Assembly: GCA_902526965.1 (NCBI GenBank) | Contig: CABZMT010000001.1 | Coordinates: forward strand, 99,269-163,268 | Source: an uncultured Alphaproteobacteria bacterium | Lineage (GTDB): Bacteria > Pseudomonadota > Alphaproteobacteria > HIMB59 | Length of the DNA: 64,000 nucleotides | Reading direction: 5' to 3' | The notes under the pieces: model-generated | Database searches by the model: none | The model's input: only the letters and a program-made list of their open reading frames with translations | Told to the model about the DNA's origin: nothing | Made by a program: the position numbers and the translations under genes | Shown here: positions 9,073 to 17,556 of the stretch, piece after piece | Layout of the letters: each line of letters opens with the position of its first letter | Numbering within the stretch: the stretch's first letter is position 1

Positions 9073-9516
9073 ATGCTCAAAAAAATTGTTATTGGTGCAG
9101 ACCATTTAGGGAAAAATCTTAAAGATAAAATTAAAGAGCATCTAGAGTCTAAGGGTATTGAAGTCTTGGATGTGGGAGTCAATGATGACTCACAAGTAGA
9201 TTATCCAGATGTTGGTAAAATATTAGCTAAAAAGGTACAAGATAGTGAATTTGAGAGGGGAATTCTAGTTTGCGGAACTGGTGCTGGAATGGCTATTGTC
9301 GCTAATAAGATTTCAGGTGTGAGGGCGGTTTGTGTGAACGATGCTTACACCGCAGAGAGATCTATTGCGAGTAACAATGCTCAAATTATTACATTTGGCG
9401 CTTTAATTACAGGTACCCCCAATGCAATTATGTATACAGATATTTGGTTGAAAAATAATTTTCAGTCTGAGAGATCTGGAAAAAAAGTTGATAAAATTAA
9501 TCAGTTAGATAGCTAG
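9073..9516 (+). CDS. RpiB/LacAB-family sugar-phosphate isomerase
   Basis: The 147-aa protein has the RpiB signatures VIGADHLGKNLKDKIKEHL at the start, DYPD near residue 44, CGTGAGMAIVANK near 68 with the catalytic Cys, and GVRAVCVNDAYTAERS near 84. The family interconverts ribose 5-phosphate and ribulose 5-phosphate. Paralogues (EryI, LerI, DerI) isomerise tetrulose 4-phosphates to erythrose 4-phosphate. As the last gene of the operon, six bases after the GpsA-like gene, it probably acts on the product of the 5,175 kinase. The family is certain; the substrate is not. Confidence 0.88.
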   Translation: MLKKIVIGADHLGKNLKDKIKEHLESKGIEVLDVGVNDDSQVDYPDVGKILAKKVQDSEFERGILVCGTGAGMAIVANKISGVRAVCVNDAYTAERSIASNNAQIITFGALITGTPNAIMYTDIWLKNNFQSERSGKKVDKINQLDS

Positions 9517-9612
9517 TTTTTAGATTTATAATAGTAAAAGTTTTTTTTAATAAAATTTTTAAATCTTTTCAAGTTAAGGATAAAGAATAAAACTTTTTCA
9601 TTTCTTTGAAAT

Positions 9613-10464
9613 TCATAAAGAAGTATGAGTCTGCTCTTTAACAGTTCCTAAAGTCAGCCCCCTTACAAAATGTTTTTTAACCATTAAAATCAATATAAAT
9701 ACTGGAATTATTGAAATAGTTGTGAAAGCAGCCATCATATCCCAACTAGGAATAGTTTTTAGTATAGATGCCTGTACGGGAATGGTTTTTACGTTCATTT
9801 GTCCAATCATTAATGCACATATAAATTCTGTCCAACTAAATATTAGAGATAAAATAAATGTAACTGCTATTCCACTTTTTGCACAAGGTACGACTAACTT
9901 ATGCAAGATTTTCATTTTACTAGCTCCATCTATAAACGCATTTTCATCAATTTGTTTTGGTACCTCATCAAAAAAACTTTTTAATAAAAGAACAGCTAAA
10001 GGTAAATTTATAAAAGTATGAACAAATATAATTCCAATGTAAGTATCAAGTAGATTGATTTTTTCATAAACAAAATATACGGGAATAGCTATAGATACCA
10101 ATGGCATCATTCGAGCACTTAATATCGAAATTATTAAATATCTTTTAAATTTAAAATTAACTCTTGATATATGATATCCAGCATAAACACCAATTATTAA
10201 AGTCAAAGATGATGATCCTAGACCTATTATTAAACTATCAATTATCCTAGATGTTAAAAATAACTCACTATAAGATGAATCAAATTTTAAGAATTTTGAA
10301 AATCCAAAAACTCTTTCGTAAGCTGAAAAATCTAAATCAAAGAAAAATAATTTAGGGGGCAGTGAAAAAAGATCTATATTATTTTTGAATGAAGATGTAA
10401 TTAAAAAAAATATTGGGAAAATAAAAATTAAAACAATAATAGAAGCTAGAACTTTTCTCAACAA
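9613..10464 (-). CDS. Carbohydrate ABC transporter permease, MalG type (second, divergent copy)
   Basis: The 283-aa membrane protein has six predicted segments and the binding-protein-dependent permease layout. It is clearly paralogous to the adjacent 10,471 gene: both share SFSAYExVFG near the N-terminus, RMMP, NLPLAVLLxKSFFD, FSWTEFI and a VRGLTLGxVK C-terminus. Its EAA loop is weaker (ENAFIDGAS, against EAALLDGAT in the neighbour) and its lysine content is higher, so it looks like the faster-diverging copy. It lies 6 bases after its paralogue in the permease operon. It could form an alternative heterodimer with the MalF-type subunit. Confidence 0.87.
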   Translation of the reverse strand: MLRKVLASIIVLIFIFPIFFLITSSFKNNIDLFSLPPKLFFFDLDFSAYERVFGFSKFLKFDSSYSELFLTSRIIDSLIIGLGSSSLTLIIGVYAGYHISRVNFKFKRYLIISILSARMMPLVSIAIPVYFVYEKINLLDTYIGIIFVHTFINLPLAVLLLKSFFDEVPKQIDENAFIDGASKMKILHKLVVPCAKSGIAVTFILSLIFSWTEFICALMIGQMNVKTIPVQASILKTIPSWDMMAAFTTISIIPVFILILMVKKHFVRGLTLGTVKEQTHTSL

Positions 10465-10470
10465 ATTATC

Positions 10471-11382
10471 TTATTGTTTTACTGAACCTAATGTCAGTCC
10501 TCTGACCAAGTGTCTTTGAACTAATAGTATGAAAATAAAAGCAGGAATAATTGCAGCAGTACCTAACGCAGCCATATTATCCCAAGCTGTTCCAGTCGAG
10601 GTGACAAAGGATGTCGAAACAACAGGAATTGTTTTAAGTCCTGTTTGTGTAAGCATTAAGACAAAGATAAATTCTGTCCAACTAAAAATAAAACAAAGAA
10701 CTGCAGTTGCAGCTATGCCTCCTATAGCAAGAGGAACTATTAATCGCCAAAATACAAAAAATCTTGTTGCTCCATCTAATAAAGCAGCCTCATCAATATC
10801 TTTTGGAATATCATCAAAAAAACTTTTCATAAGTAGAACAGCTAGGGGCAAATTCATTAATGCATGAATAATAATGATACCCAAGTGCGTATCCATTAAA
10901 CCGATATTTTTGTAAATAAAAAACATTGGAATTGCTACAGCAACAGGGGGCATCATTCTTGTGGATAAAATCCAGCCCATAAAATGTTGCTGACCCCTAA
11001 TTGGTATTCTTGAAAGGGAATACGCTGCTAAAATTGAAATTAACATTGCCAAACCTGTTGAGCCTAGTGCAATAATTATACTGTCTACAAGGTTAGGCAT
11101 CATATAAAAATCACCACCACCTGGTCTAACTGCTCCCATATCCTCCACATAAAGAAAACGGGATATCCCAAATACTTCCTCATAAGCAGAAAAGGAAACT
11201 TCAAAGTCAAATAATTTTGGAGGTAAGGCAAAAATATCTTTGTCTTTTTTTATTGAAACAGTAATCCAGAAGTAAATTGGGAAAAAGAAAATCGCTGCAA
11301 TTAACCAGCCTAAAACCTGTTTAAAAACTTTATTCAATTCCTTACCATTTAACCTTTGCAAAATGAATAAATGCATTTCCAA
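10471..11382 (-). CDS. Carbohydrate ABC transporter permease, MalG type
   Basis: The protein of up to 303 aa has six predicted membrane segments, an intact EAA loop (DEAALLDGATRFFVFWRLIVP) and the conserved VRGLTLGSVK end. It forms the inner-membrane channel of a CUT1-type sugar or polyol importer with the MalF-type permease upstream. The start is uncertain. The longest reading overlaps the previous gene by 41 nt, and the conserved part begins around KVFKQVLGW, so a downstream non-ATG start is possible. The binding protein (12,427) and ATPase (17,549) are encoded in the divergent operon. Confidence 0.9.
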   Translation of the reverse strand: MEMHLFILQRLNGKELNKVFKQVLGWLIAAIFFFPIYFWITVSIKKDKDIFALPPKLFDFEVSFSAYEEVFGISRFLYVEDMGAVRPGGGDFYMMPNLVDSIIIALGSTGLAMLISILAAYSLSRIPIRGQQHFMGWILSTRMMPPVAVAIPMFFIYKNIGLMDTHLGIIIIHALMNLPLAVLLMKSFFDDIPKDIDEAALLDGATRFFVFWRLIVPLAIGGIAATAVLCFIFSWTEFIFVLMLTQTGLKTIPVVSTSFVTSTGTAWDNMAALGTAAIIPAFIFILLVQRHLVRGLTLGSVKQ

Positions 11383-12235
11383 CTATTAAAATTATTATTA
11401 GAGAAAATAAACTAATAGTTGCACCGTAACCCCATTGTACAAAGGTAAATCTTTGCCATGAGTATAAGCTTAGTGTGTAAGTGGCAGTACCAGGACCTCC
11501 AGACGTTAGCACAAATACATAATCTACCATTCTCCATAAATCTATTCCTCTTATTAAAACTGCTACAGCAATTACTTTGTGAAGCATTGGTAATGTTAAT
11601 CTTCTAAAAACTTGAAAAGGCCTTGCTCCGTCTATAACTGCTGACTCAAATGGTTCACTCGGTAACGACCTTAAACCAGCGACCAGTATTAAAACCATAA
11701 AAGGTGTCCATTGCCAAATATCAACTATCATCACACCCCAAAGTGCGAGAGTTGGATCAGCAAGAATTGTATCTTCTGGACCTATAAGTCCAATTGATTT
11801 CAAAAGCCAAGGTATTAAACCATAGTTGGCATCTTCCATAATTAAAAATATCATTCCAGCAATGGCAGGAGGTATGACTAGAGTAAGAGTTAATATGGAT
11901 CTTATAATTCCAAATCCTGGATCGTCTGAGTCAATCAGTAGAGCAATTCCCATTCCTAAAACAAGTTGAATTAATAAACACATAAAAGTGTAATATAAGG
12001 ATACCTTTAATGAGCCCCAAAAAACTCCATCAGTAAATAACCTAATCCAATTATCCCAACCAACAAAAAGTAGTGCTCTTTTGGCAGGAACGAACTCATG
12101 AAAGCTGAGATATATATTGTAAAAAAAGGGTATAATGGCAAAGACGATTAACATTGTGATCAATGGCAAAAGCCAAGGTAGAGAACTGTCAGAATTCATA
12201 AAACTTGGCAAAGAATAAGACTTTTGAGGAGTCAT
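11342..12235 (-). CDS. Carbohydrate ABC transporter permease, MalF/UgpA type
   Basis: I chose the ATG at 12,235 (MTPQKSYSLP) over an in-frame GTG 15 bases upstream, giving 297 aa. The N-terminal membrane segment begins at PWLLPLITMLIVFAIIPFF. A UgpA-like VGWDNWIRLFTD region and an EAA loop (FESAVIDGARPFQVFRRLTLP) follow. It pairs with a MalG-type permease to import a sugar or polyol. It is the first gene of the minus-strand permease operon, divergent from the binding protein across about 190 bp, so transporter halves are driven by back-to-back promoters. Confidence 0.9.
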   Translation of the reverse strand: MTPQKSYSLPSFMNSDSSLPWLLPLITMLIVFAIIPFFYNIYLSFHEFVPAKRALLFVGWDNWIRLFTDGVFWGSLKVSLYYTFMCLLIQLVLGMGIALLIDSDDPGFGIIRSILTLTLVIPPAIAGMIFLIMEDANYGLIPWLLKSIGLIGPEDTILADPTLALWGVMIVDIWQWTPFMVLILVAGLRSLPSEPFESAVIDGARPFQVFRRLTLPMLHKVIAVAVLIRGIDLWRMVDYVFVLTSGGPGTATYTLSLYSWQRFTFVQWGYGATISLFSLIIILIVGNAFIHFAKVKW

Positions 12236-12412
12236 TATGAGACTATACACTTAAATTTATAAGATTTTATTTAAAATGTATTTATATTAGCTAAAAAAAA
12301 TTCAGTCAGTCCTTATATAAATAGAAGATGTCAACATAATAAATTAATAATTTGTTAGTAACTTTTGAATGCACCTTGATATGGCAGTCGTATTATGAAA
12401 AAATTTTTACAC

Positions 12413-12418
12413 GGAGGG
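12413..12418 (+). promoter_or_regulatory. Strong Shine-Dalgarno (GGAGGG) that fixes the binding-protein start
   Basis: GGAGGG lies 8 bases before the ATG at 12,427. It is one of the strongest ribosome-binding sites in the window and supports starting the binding protein there. An in-frame TTG 75 bases upstream has no such site. Strong translation fits the high expression expected of a periplasmic solute-binding protein. Confidence 0.75.
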
Positions 12419-12426
12419 ATATTCAT

Positions 12427-13947
12427 ATGCGCGATATGTATAGAAAAATGCACCTTGCAAACATTGTAGGCAAGTATGTTAACGGTAATATGAAGAGAAG
12501 AGATTTTCTTAAAAATGCCGGTATGCTTGGTCTAGGAGCTGGTTGCTTGGGCACAATGGGAACTATGAGTAGGAAATTTATTCCTCAAGCTCATGCGGGT
12601 TCTCATGGAATTGAATGGAGAGGGGACATGATGGATTGGTTAAAAGATGTATCATCTCCTTTCAGAGGCCAAACAGTATCTTTGGCAACTGAGTCAACTC
12701 CTCCATCTAATGCGATTAACACAACTTTAAAACCTTTTTTTGAAGAAGTAACAGGTATTAAAGTAAACATTGAGGTTTTACCTTTAGAGCAAGTTTTACA
12801 AAAACTAACTTTAGATGTTGCTTCAGGATTAGGAACTTACGACACCTACTACCTAGACCAGAGTTGGATGGCAGCTTTTAGAGGTGATGCAGAAGATCCT
12901 CGTGAACTTTATGCAGCAAATCCTACTTTAGCTATGCCTAATTATAACTTTGACGATTTCTTAGGCCCACTCGTAGATGGTATTTCCATGTACGATGGTA
13001 CTATGGTCGGTGTGCCGTATGACATTCCTGTCTTTATCATGATGTACAGAGACGATGTTTACAAAGAGCTTGGTTTAAGCGTCCCAAAAACATTTGATCA
13101 GTACATGAGCAATGCTCAAAAAATCCAAGTAGCAAAACTTGGACACTTAAATCCGGATGGAAGGCCTATATATGGAACAAACGGTCAAATGAAATCTGGT
13201 CACTACAGTTTAGAATGTGACTGGACCATGTTTGCTTGGGCTTTCGGTGGTTCAATAACCAACCCTGATGGAAGTTTTGCAGGTAATGATGCAAACGGTC
13301 TTGCAGGTATGGATTATTGGACAAAGCTCAAAGAGTATATGCCTTCAGGTGTAACAAGTTGGACTTGGGACGGACAAGGCCAAGACATTCTCCAAGGAGG
13401 ATCTGCTCAAACCATATCTTGGGGTGAGTTTTTCCCTTGGTGGGACTCAGATGAGTCTAATGTTCAAGGAAAAATGATGGCAGCTGCGTGTCCAGCACCA
13501 GCTAGTCCTTTAAGGGCAACTGGAGACTGCGGATATGGTGAAATACCTGGTGTTGCACACCAAGGTGGATCATCACTGGCTGTTTCAAAATACTCTAAGA
13601 ACAAAGATGCTGCATGGTTATTTGCTCAGTGGGCAACAAGCTATGAGACACAAGTCTACATCACCGCACTTGGTGGTGGAACAGGACCAACAAGATCTGC
13701 TGTCTACGATGATGAGAGAGTTAAAGCTAATAATAGAAGCGGTAACGGTACAACTCGTCACCTAGATGTTGTTAGAGATGCAATCTTTAATGATATGGGT
13801 TCAGAGCCAGATCTTCCAGAATGGGCTGACATGTCAAGTAACATGATTCCTATAGAGCTCGGAAGATATTTTGCTGGTGAATACGGATCTGCAAAAGATT
13901 GTCTCGACACTATTGCAAAGAACTTCAACAAAACTGTAGGAGTCTAG
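12427..13947 (+). CDS. Tat-exported extracellular sugar/polyol-binding protein (family 1)
   Basis: From the ATG at 12,427 the product is 506 aa. A short n-region precedes a twin-arginine signal, MKRRDFLKNAG near residue 22, then a hydrophobic glycine-rich stretch and a likely AHA cleavage site near residue 58. The mature part is a UgpB/MalE-type binding protein with the typical SKYSKNKDAAWLFAQWATS segment in the C-terminal lobe. It captures the imported carbohydrate in the periplasm for the permeases at 9,613-12,235 and the ATPase at 17,549. The coding sequence is richer in G+C and more regular in codon use than its neighbours, as expected for a highly expressed gene. The ligand is unknown. 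Confidence 0.9.
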   Translation: MRDMYRKMHLANIVGKYVNGNMKRRDFLKNAGMLGLGAGCLGTMGTMSRKFIPQAHAGSHGIEWRGDMMDWLKDVSSPFRGQTVSLATESTPPSNAINTTLKPFFEEVTGIKVNIEVLPLEQVLQKLTLDVASGLGTYDTYYLDQSWMAAFRGDAEDPRELYAANPTLAMPNYNFDDFLGPLVDGISMYDGTMVGVPYDIPVFIMMYRDDVYKELGLSVPKTFDQYMSNAQKIQVAKLGHLNPDGRPIYGTNGQMKSGHYSLECDWTMFAWAFGGSITNPDGSFAGNDANGLAGMDYWTKLKEYMPSGVTSWTWDGQGQDILQGGSAQTISWGEFFPWWDSDESNVQGKMMAAACPAPASPLRATGDCGYGEIPGVAHQGGSSLAVSKYSKNKDAAWLFAQWATSYETQVYITALGGGTGPTRSAVYDDERVKANNRSGNGTTRHLDVVRDAIFNDMGSEPDLPEWADMSSNMIPIELGRYFAGEYGSAKDCLDTIAKNFNKTVGV

Positions 13948-13962
13948 TAAATAACTAAATTT

Positions 13963-13986
13963 CTAGGGCGATATAAATCGCCCTAG
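13963..13986 (+). terminator. Perfect 10-bp hairpin after the binding-protein gene (attenuator or mRNA-stabilising stem)
   Basis: CTAGGGCGAT and its exact complement ATCGCCCTAG flank an ATAA loop, starting 15 bases after the binding-protein stop. No T-tract follows on the plus strand (the sequence continues TAAAAAATAAAC). It is therefore better read as an intercistronic stem that protects the upstream mRNA or partly terminates transcription, as after malE-type genes, than as a full terminator. It is unusually G+C-rich for this window. Confidence 0.7.
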
Positions 13987-14012
13987 TAAAAAATAAACTA
14001 ATAGATTTATAA

Positions 14013-14735
14013 ATGACAAAACCTCTTGCTGTAATTACTGGTGCTAGTTCTGGAATAGGTGAAGCTACTGCAAAAGCATTTTCTAATGCTGGTTACCCAA
14101 CTTTATTATTAGCTAGACGCATAGAATTAATGGAGTCTTTTAATTTAAAAAATTCTATTTGCAAAAAGATTGATGTTCGTGACAGAGATGCTTTAGTTTC
14201 TGCAATCAGAGAAGCAGAAAAACAATATGGTCCGACAGATATGATGTTTAATAATGCTGGTGTAGCAAGACTTGCTGATATCAGTACCCAAGACCCGTCA
14301 GAGTGGGACGAGATGATTGATGTTAACACCAAAGGCGTGATGAATGGAATATATGCGGTCATGAAAGATATGAAGGCCCGTAAATCTGGCACCATAGTTA
14401 ATATGAGTTCGATTGCAGGACGTAAAGTTTATGAAGACCACACAGTTTATTGTGGAACTAAATATTTTGTTCATGCTGTTTCCGAGAGTATTCGAGGATA
14501 TCTATCTCCTCACAATGTAAGGGTAATTGTCTTATCTCCTGGAAACATTGAGGCGGAGGTTTTAAACGGCATTACAGACCCAAATACACTAGCCGCATAT
14601 AAAGAAAATATTGAGAGAATAGGTGGAAGAATTAGCCCTGATTATGTTGCAAAAATGATACTCTTTGCATATGAAATGCCACAAAAAGTGATTATGCAAG
14701 AGATAGTAGTAACTCCAACAAAACAAGACTATTAA
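14013..14735 (+). CDS. SDR-family oxidoreductase (YdfG-like)
   Basis: The 240-aa protein has TGASSGIGEATAKAF near residue 9, NNAG near 84, SSIAG near 132 and the catalytic YCGTK near 146. The single-domain length and the YxGTK and SPGNIEAEV segments resemble the YdfG branch of NADP-dependent dehydrogenases that act on hydroxy acids and small polyols. It follows the binding-protein hairpin and lies two bases before the FGGY kinase. It probably oxidises the imported polyol to the ketose that the kinase phosphorylates. That role is inferred from gene order. Confidence 0.87.
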   Translation: MTKPLAVITGASSGIGEATAKAFSNAGYPTLLLARRIELMESFNLKNSICKKIDVRDRDALVSAIREAEKQYGPTDMMFNNAGVARLADISTQDPSEWDEMIDVNTKGVMNGIYAVMKDMKARKSGTIVNMSSIAGRKVYEDHTVYCGTKYFVHAVSESIRGYLSPHNVRVIVLSPGNIEAEVLNGITDPNTLAAYKENIERIGGRISPDYVAKMILFAYEMPQKVIMQEIVVTPTKQDY

Positions 14736-14737
14736 GT

Positions 14738-16258
14738 ATGGGCAACCTTGTCATAGGTGTAGATAGCTCTACACAATCAACTAAAGCTATAGCCTGGGAT
14801 AAAGATGGATCAAACATTGCAGAAGGAAGATGTGATATTCCACTTAATAATCCTAGCTTAGAAAAATTTGAACAAAATGTTGAAGATTGGTGGAACGCAT
14901 TTTGTGTTTCGTGCAATGAGTTAAGTAAAAAAATCAATATGAATGAGGTTGACGCTTTAGCAATTTCAAATCAAAGAGAAACTCTTGCAAAATTAGATAG
15001 TAAAGGTAAAGAAGTTTACCCGGCAACAGTTTGGATGGATAAAAGATCAGTTGATGAGGTAGAGGAATTAAATGAAATTATGGGAGGTAATCGAATTCAT
15101 GAGATTACAGGAAGGCCAAAAGATCCATGCCCTTGTTTATATAGAATATTTTGGCTAAAAAAAAATGAGAGAAAAATATTTGACCAAGTAAATTATTTTG
15201 CAGATGTTCAATCTTTTTTGGTTCATCGTTTATCAGGTGAATTTAATACAAGTTGGATAAGCTCAGATCCTCATGGAATGTTTGATGTTGTGAAAAAATG
15301 TTGGTCAGATGAAATTCTAAAAAATTTAGAAATTGATGAAACAAAGTTACCTAAATCCTATAAACCTGGATCTTTGATTGGCAAAGTTTCATTAAAAGCA
15401 TCAAAAGAAACAGGACTAAAGGAGGGTTTGCCTATATACGCTGCTGGAGGTGATGGTCAATTAGCTGGTTTAGGAACAAATTGTACAAAATCTGATCGTG
15501 CATATATTAATCTTGGCACAGCTGTTGTATCAGGGGTGTGGTCTGAGAATTATAAGATCTCTAAGTATTGGAGAACAGAAATAGCTGCACACGCAGAGGG
15601 ATATATTTTTGAAAATGTTCTACTTTCAGGTGCTATCCTTGTAAACTGGTTTGTAGATCAGTTCATACAGGGGGACAGGAAAGATAAAAACTTTTTTAAT
15701 AACCTCGAAAAAGAACTTAACAAAATACCTATAGGAAGCGAGGGTCTAATATTACAACCCTATACTGGAGGAGTAATGGATCCATATTGGGACTCATATG
15801 CAAGAGGGATTATAGCTGGATTAAGTATAAGTCACACACCCTTTCACATGTATAGAGCTATTTTAGAGGGATTAACATTAGACTCTGTTTTTAGAACTCA
15901 AAATATTGAAAAAGAGACAGGTATACATGTAAAAGAATATTTAGCGATTGGTGGTGGCGCTAATAGCCCTGCATGGGTTCAAATGCTTGCTGATGCGTCA
16001 GGAAAAAATGTATTAATAGCAGATACTGTTGAAGCCTCTTCTTTAGGTGCAGCTATGATCGCTGCTTATGGGGCTGGGTGGTATGGAAGTATAAAAGAGT
16101 CTGCAAATAATATGAGCGGAAAAACAAGATTAATTCAACCAAACCTTGATAATAGGTCAAGATATGAAGACCTAATAAGTATTTATCAAAATGTATATGA
16201 GTCTAATAAATCAATTAACAAAGCTCTTGTTGAATTTACAGAGAAGTATAAATCATGA
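14738..16258 (+). CDS. FGGY-family carbohydrate kinase (xylulokinase-like)
   Basis: The 506-aa protein has the full-length FGGY layout: VIGVDSSTQSTKAIAWDKDG near residue 4, AISNQRETLAKLD near 75, VWMDKRS near 99, GGDGQLAGLG in the middle and IGGGANSPAWVQMLADASG near 406. It phosphorylates a ketose or polyol and is closest in style to xylulokinases. It overlaps the AraM-like gene by 4 nt and follows an SDR, suggesting SDR oxidation then phosphorylation. It is only distantly similar to the 422-aa kinase at 5,175, so the two operons probably handle different sugars or different steps. Confidence 0.86.
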   Translation: MGNLVIGVDSSTQSTKAIAWDKDGSNIAEGRCDIPLNNPSLEKFEQNVEDWWNAFCVSCNELSKKINMNEVDALAISNQRETLAKLDSKGKEVYPATVWMDKRSVDEVEELNEIMGGNRIHEITGRPKDPCPCLYRIFWLKKNERKIFDQVNYFADVQSFLVHRLSGEFNTSWISSDPHGMFDVVKKCWSDEILKNLEIDETKLPKSYKPGSLIGKVSLKASKETGLKEGLPIYAAGGDGQLAGLGTNCTKSDRAYINLGTAVVSGVWSENYKISKYWRTEIAAHAEGYIFENVLLSGAILVNWFVDQFIQGDRKDKNFFNNLEKELNKIPIGSEGLILQPYTGGVMDPYWDSYARGIIAGLSISHTPFHMYRAILEGLTLDSVFRTQNIEKETGIHVKEYLAIGGGANSPAWVQMLADASGKNVLIADTVEASSLGAAMIAAYGAGWYGSIKESANNMSGKTRLIQPNLDNRSRYEDLISIYQNVYESNKSINKALVEFTEKYKS

Positions 16259-17556
16259 GTAATTATAATGGCGTAATCAACGAGCTTATTAAAGGGGAGT
16301 GGACTAATCCCGAAGACCAAAAAAAATATGGTATACCCATAAAAAAAATTGAGATTGGAAAAACTTTAGATGGCCTTGAAAAAGATTTAATTAAATCACT
16401 CCATTTAGATCAGAAGCTTTTAATTGTAAGTGATCCTTTTACTCACAATGCTATGGGTTCAAGAATATTTAAAAATATCAAAGGAAAAGTAAATGTTGAT
16501 GAATATATATGGGAAAACCCTTCCTCTAGTATTGAAGGCGTAGAGCACCTAAGAGAAAAAATAAATGATTATGATGCAATGATTGCGGTAGGCTCTGGTA
16601 CTGTAAGTGATAGTATCAAGTACGCAACTTTTTTAGAAAAAAAAACATACTCTGTTTTTGCAACAACTCCAATGAATGCTTATACAACTGGTACAGCTTC
16701 AATCTCATTTAATGGAGTTAAGAAATCTTTAGTGGCCCATTATGCACAAGGAGTTTTTTTTGATTTGGAAGTATTAAGTAATTGTCCAAAAAGATTAACT
16801 GCAGCTGCTTTTGCAGATGTCATTTGTAGAACTACGGCACAAGTGGACTGGTTGATGTCTCATAAACTTTTAGAAACAAATTACCAATCAACACCATATT
16901 CTTTACTATCCTTGTATGAGGGTGATATGATCCAAAGCGCTTCTTCAATTGCTGAGGGCGATATTAACTCTTTAGCTTTACTTACAAGAATATCTGCGAT
17001 CATGGGTTTGGGAACTTCATTTACCCAAACAACACATGTTGGAAGTATGGGAGAGCACGGCATTTCTCACTATATTGACATGTTTGCTAAAGATTTACAC
17101 CCTGGCACTTCTCATGGTGAACAAGTCGGAATTGCTACAATTAGTATTTCTAAATTTCAAAATGCTATTTTAAATAAAGATACACCACCGATAATAGCTC
17201 CTACAAAAATTCCCAAGGATGAAATAGCTCGTAAACTTGGTGAACAAATGCTGGAAAATATAATACAAAATATGAAACCAAAATTATTTGATCAAAAGAA
17301 ATCAGATCTCGTGAATAATTTCTTTAAAAAGAATTGGATTGAGTTTGTTCAACCACTAAGAGAAAAAATGCTAGACTACGACACAATATGGAATGCAATG
17401 GGTAAATGTGGTGCCTTGCGAACTCCAGAAGACGCTAAACTTGATGGTATTTTTTATAAAGATGCACTAAAATATGCAAGATTCATTAGAGATCGCTACA
17501 CCATTCTTGACTTAGCCGGGGATAGTAATCAATTAGATGAGCTAATAAATGTCTGA
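16255..17556 (+). CDS. Iron-containing-ADH-fold dehydrogenase, AraM/sn-glycerol-1-phosphate dehydrogenase-like
   Basis: The 433-aa protein has the group III dehydrogenase plan: VGSGTVSDSIKYA near residue 112, TTPMNAYTTGTASIS near 138 and AAAFADVICRTTAQVDW near 182 with the metal-ligand Asp. GEHGISHYIDMF near 266 and HPGTSHGEQVGI near 282 hold two metal-ligand His residues. This pattern matches Bacillus AraM and archaeal G1P dehydrogenase, which reduce DHAP to sn-glycerol 1-phosphate. The metal ligands look intact. In an import and kinase operon it more likely oxidises an imported or cleaved phospho-polyol. It overlaps the kinase by 4 nt and the ATPase by 8 nt. Confidence 0.8.
   Translation: MSNYNGVINELIKGEWTNPEDQKKYGIPIKKIEIGKTLDGLEKDLIKSLHLDQKLLIVSDPFTHNAMGSRIFKNIKGKVNVDEYIWENPSSSIEGVEHLREKINDYDAMIAVGSGTVSDSIKYATFLEKKTYSVFATTPMNAYTTGTASISFNGVKKSLVAHYAQGVFFDLEVLSNCPKRLTAAAFADVICRTTAQVDWLMSHKLLETNYQSTPYSLLSLYEGDMIQSASSIAEGDINSLALLTRISAIMGLGTSFTQTTHVGSMGEHGISHYIDMFAKDLHPGTSHGEQVGIATISISKFQNAILNKDTPPIIAPTKIPKDEIARKLGEQMLENIIQNMKPKLFDQKKSDLVNNFFKKNWIEFVQPLREKMLDYDTIWNAMGKCGALRTPEDAKLDGIFYKDALKYARFIRDRYTILDLAGDSNQLDELINV

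Noticed and set aside
9517..9612. Possible terminator between the convergent rpiB-type gene and permease operon
   Set aside because: The gap contains A and T runs but no convincing stem.
12352..12426. A longer start (TTG at 12,352) for the binding protein
   Set aside because: The upstream 25 codons resemble no signal sequence, and the strong GGAGGG site lies before the ATG at 12,427.
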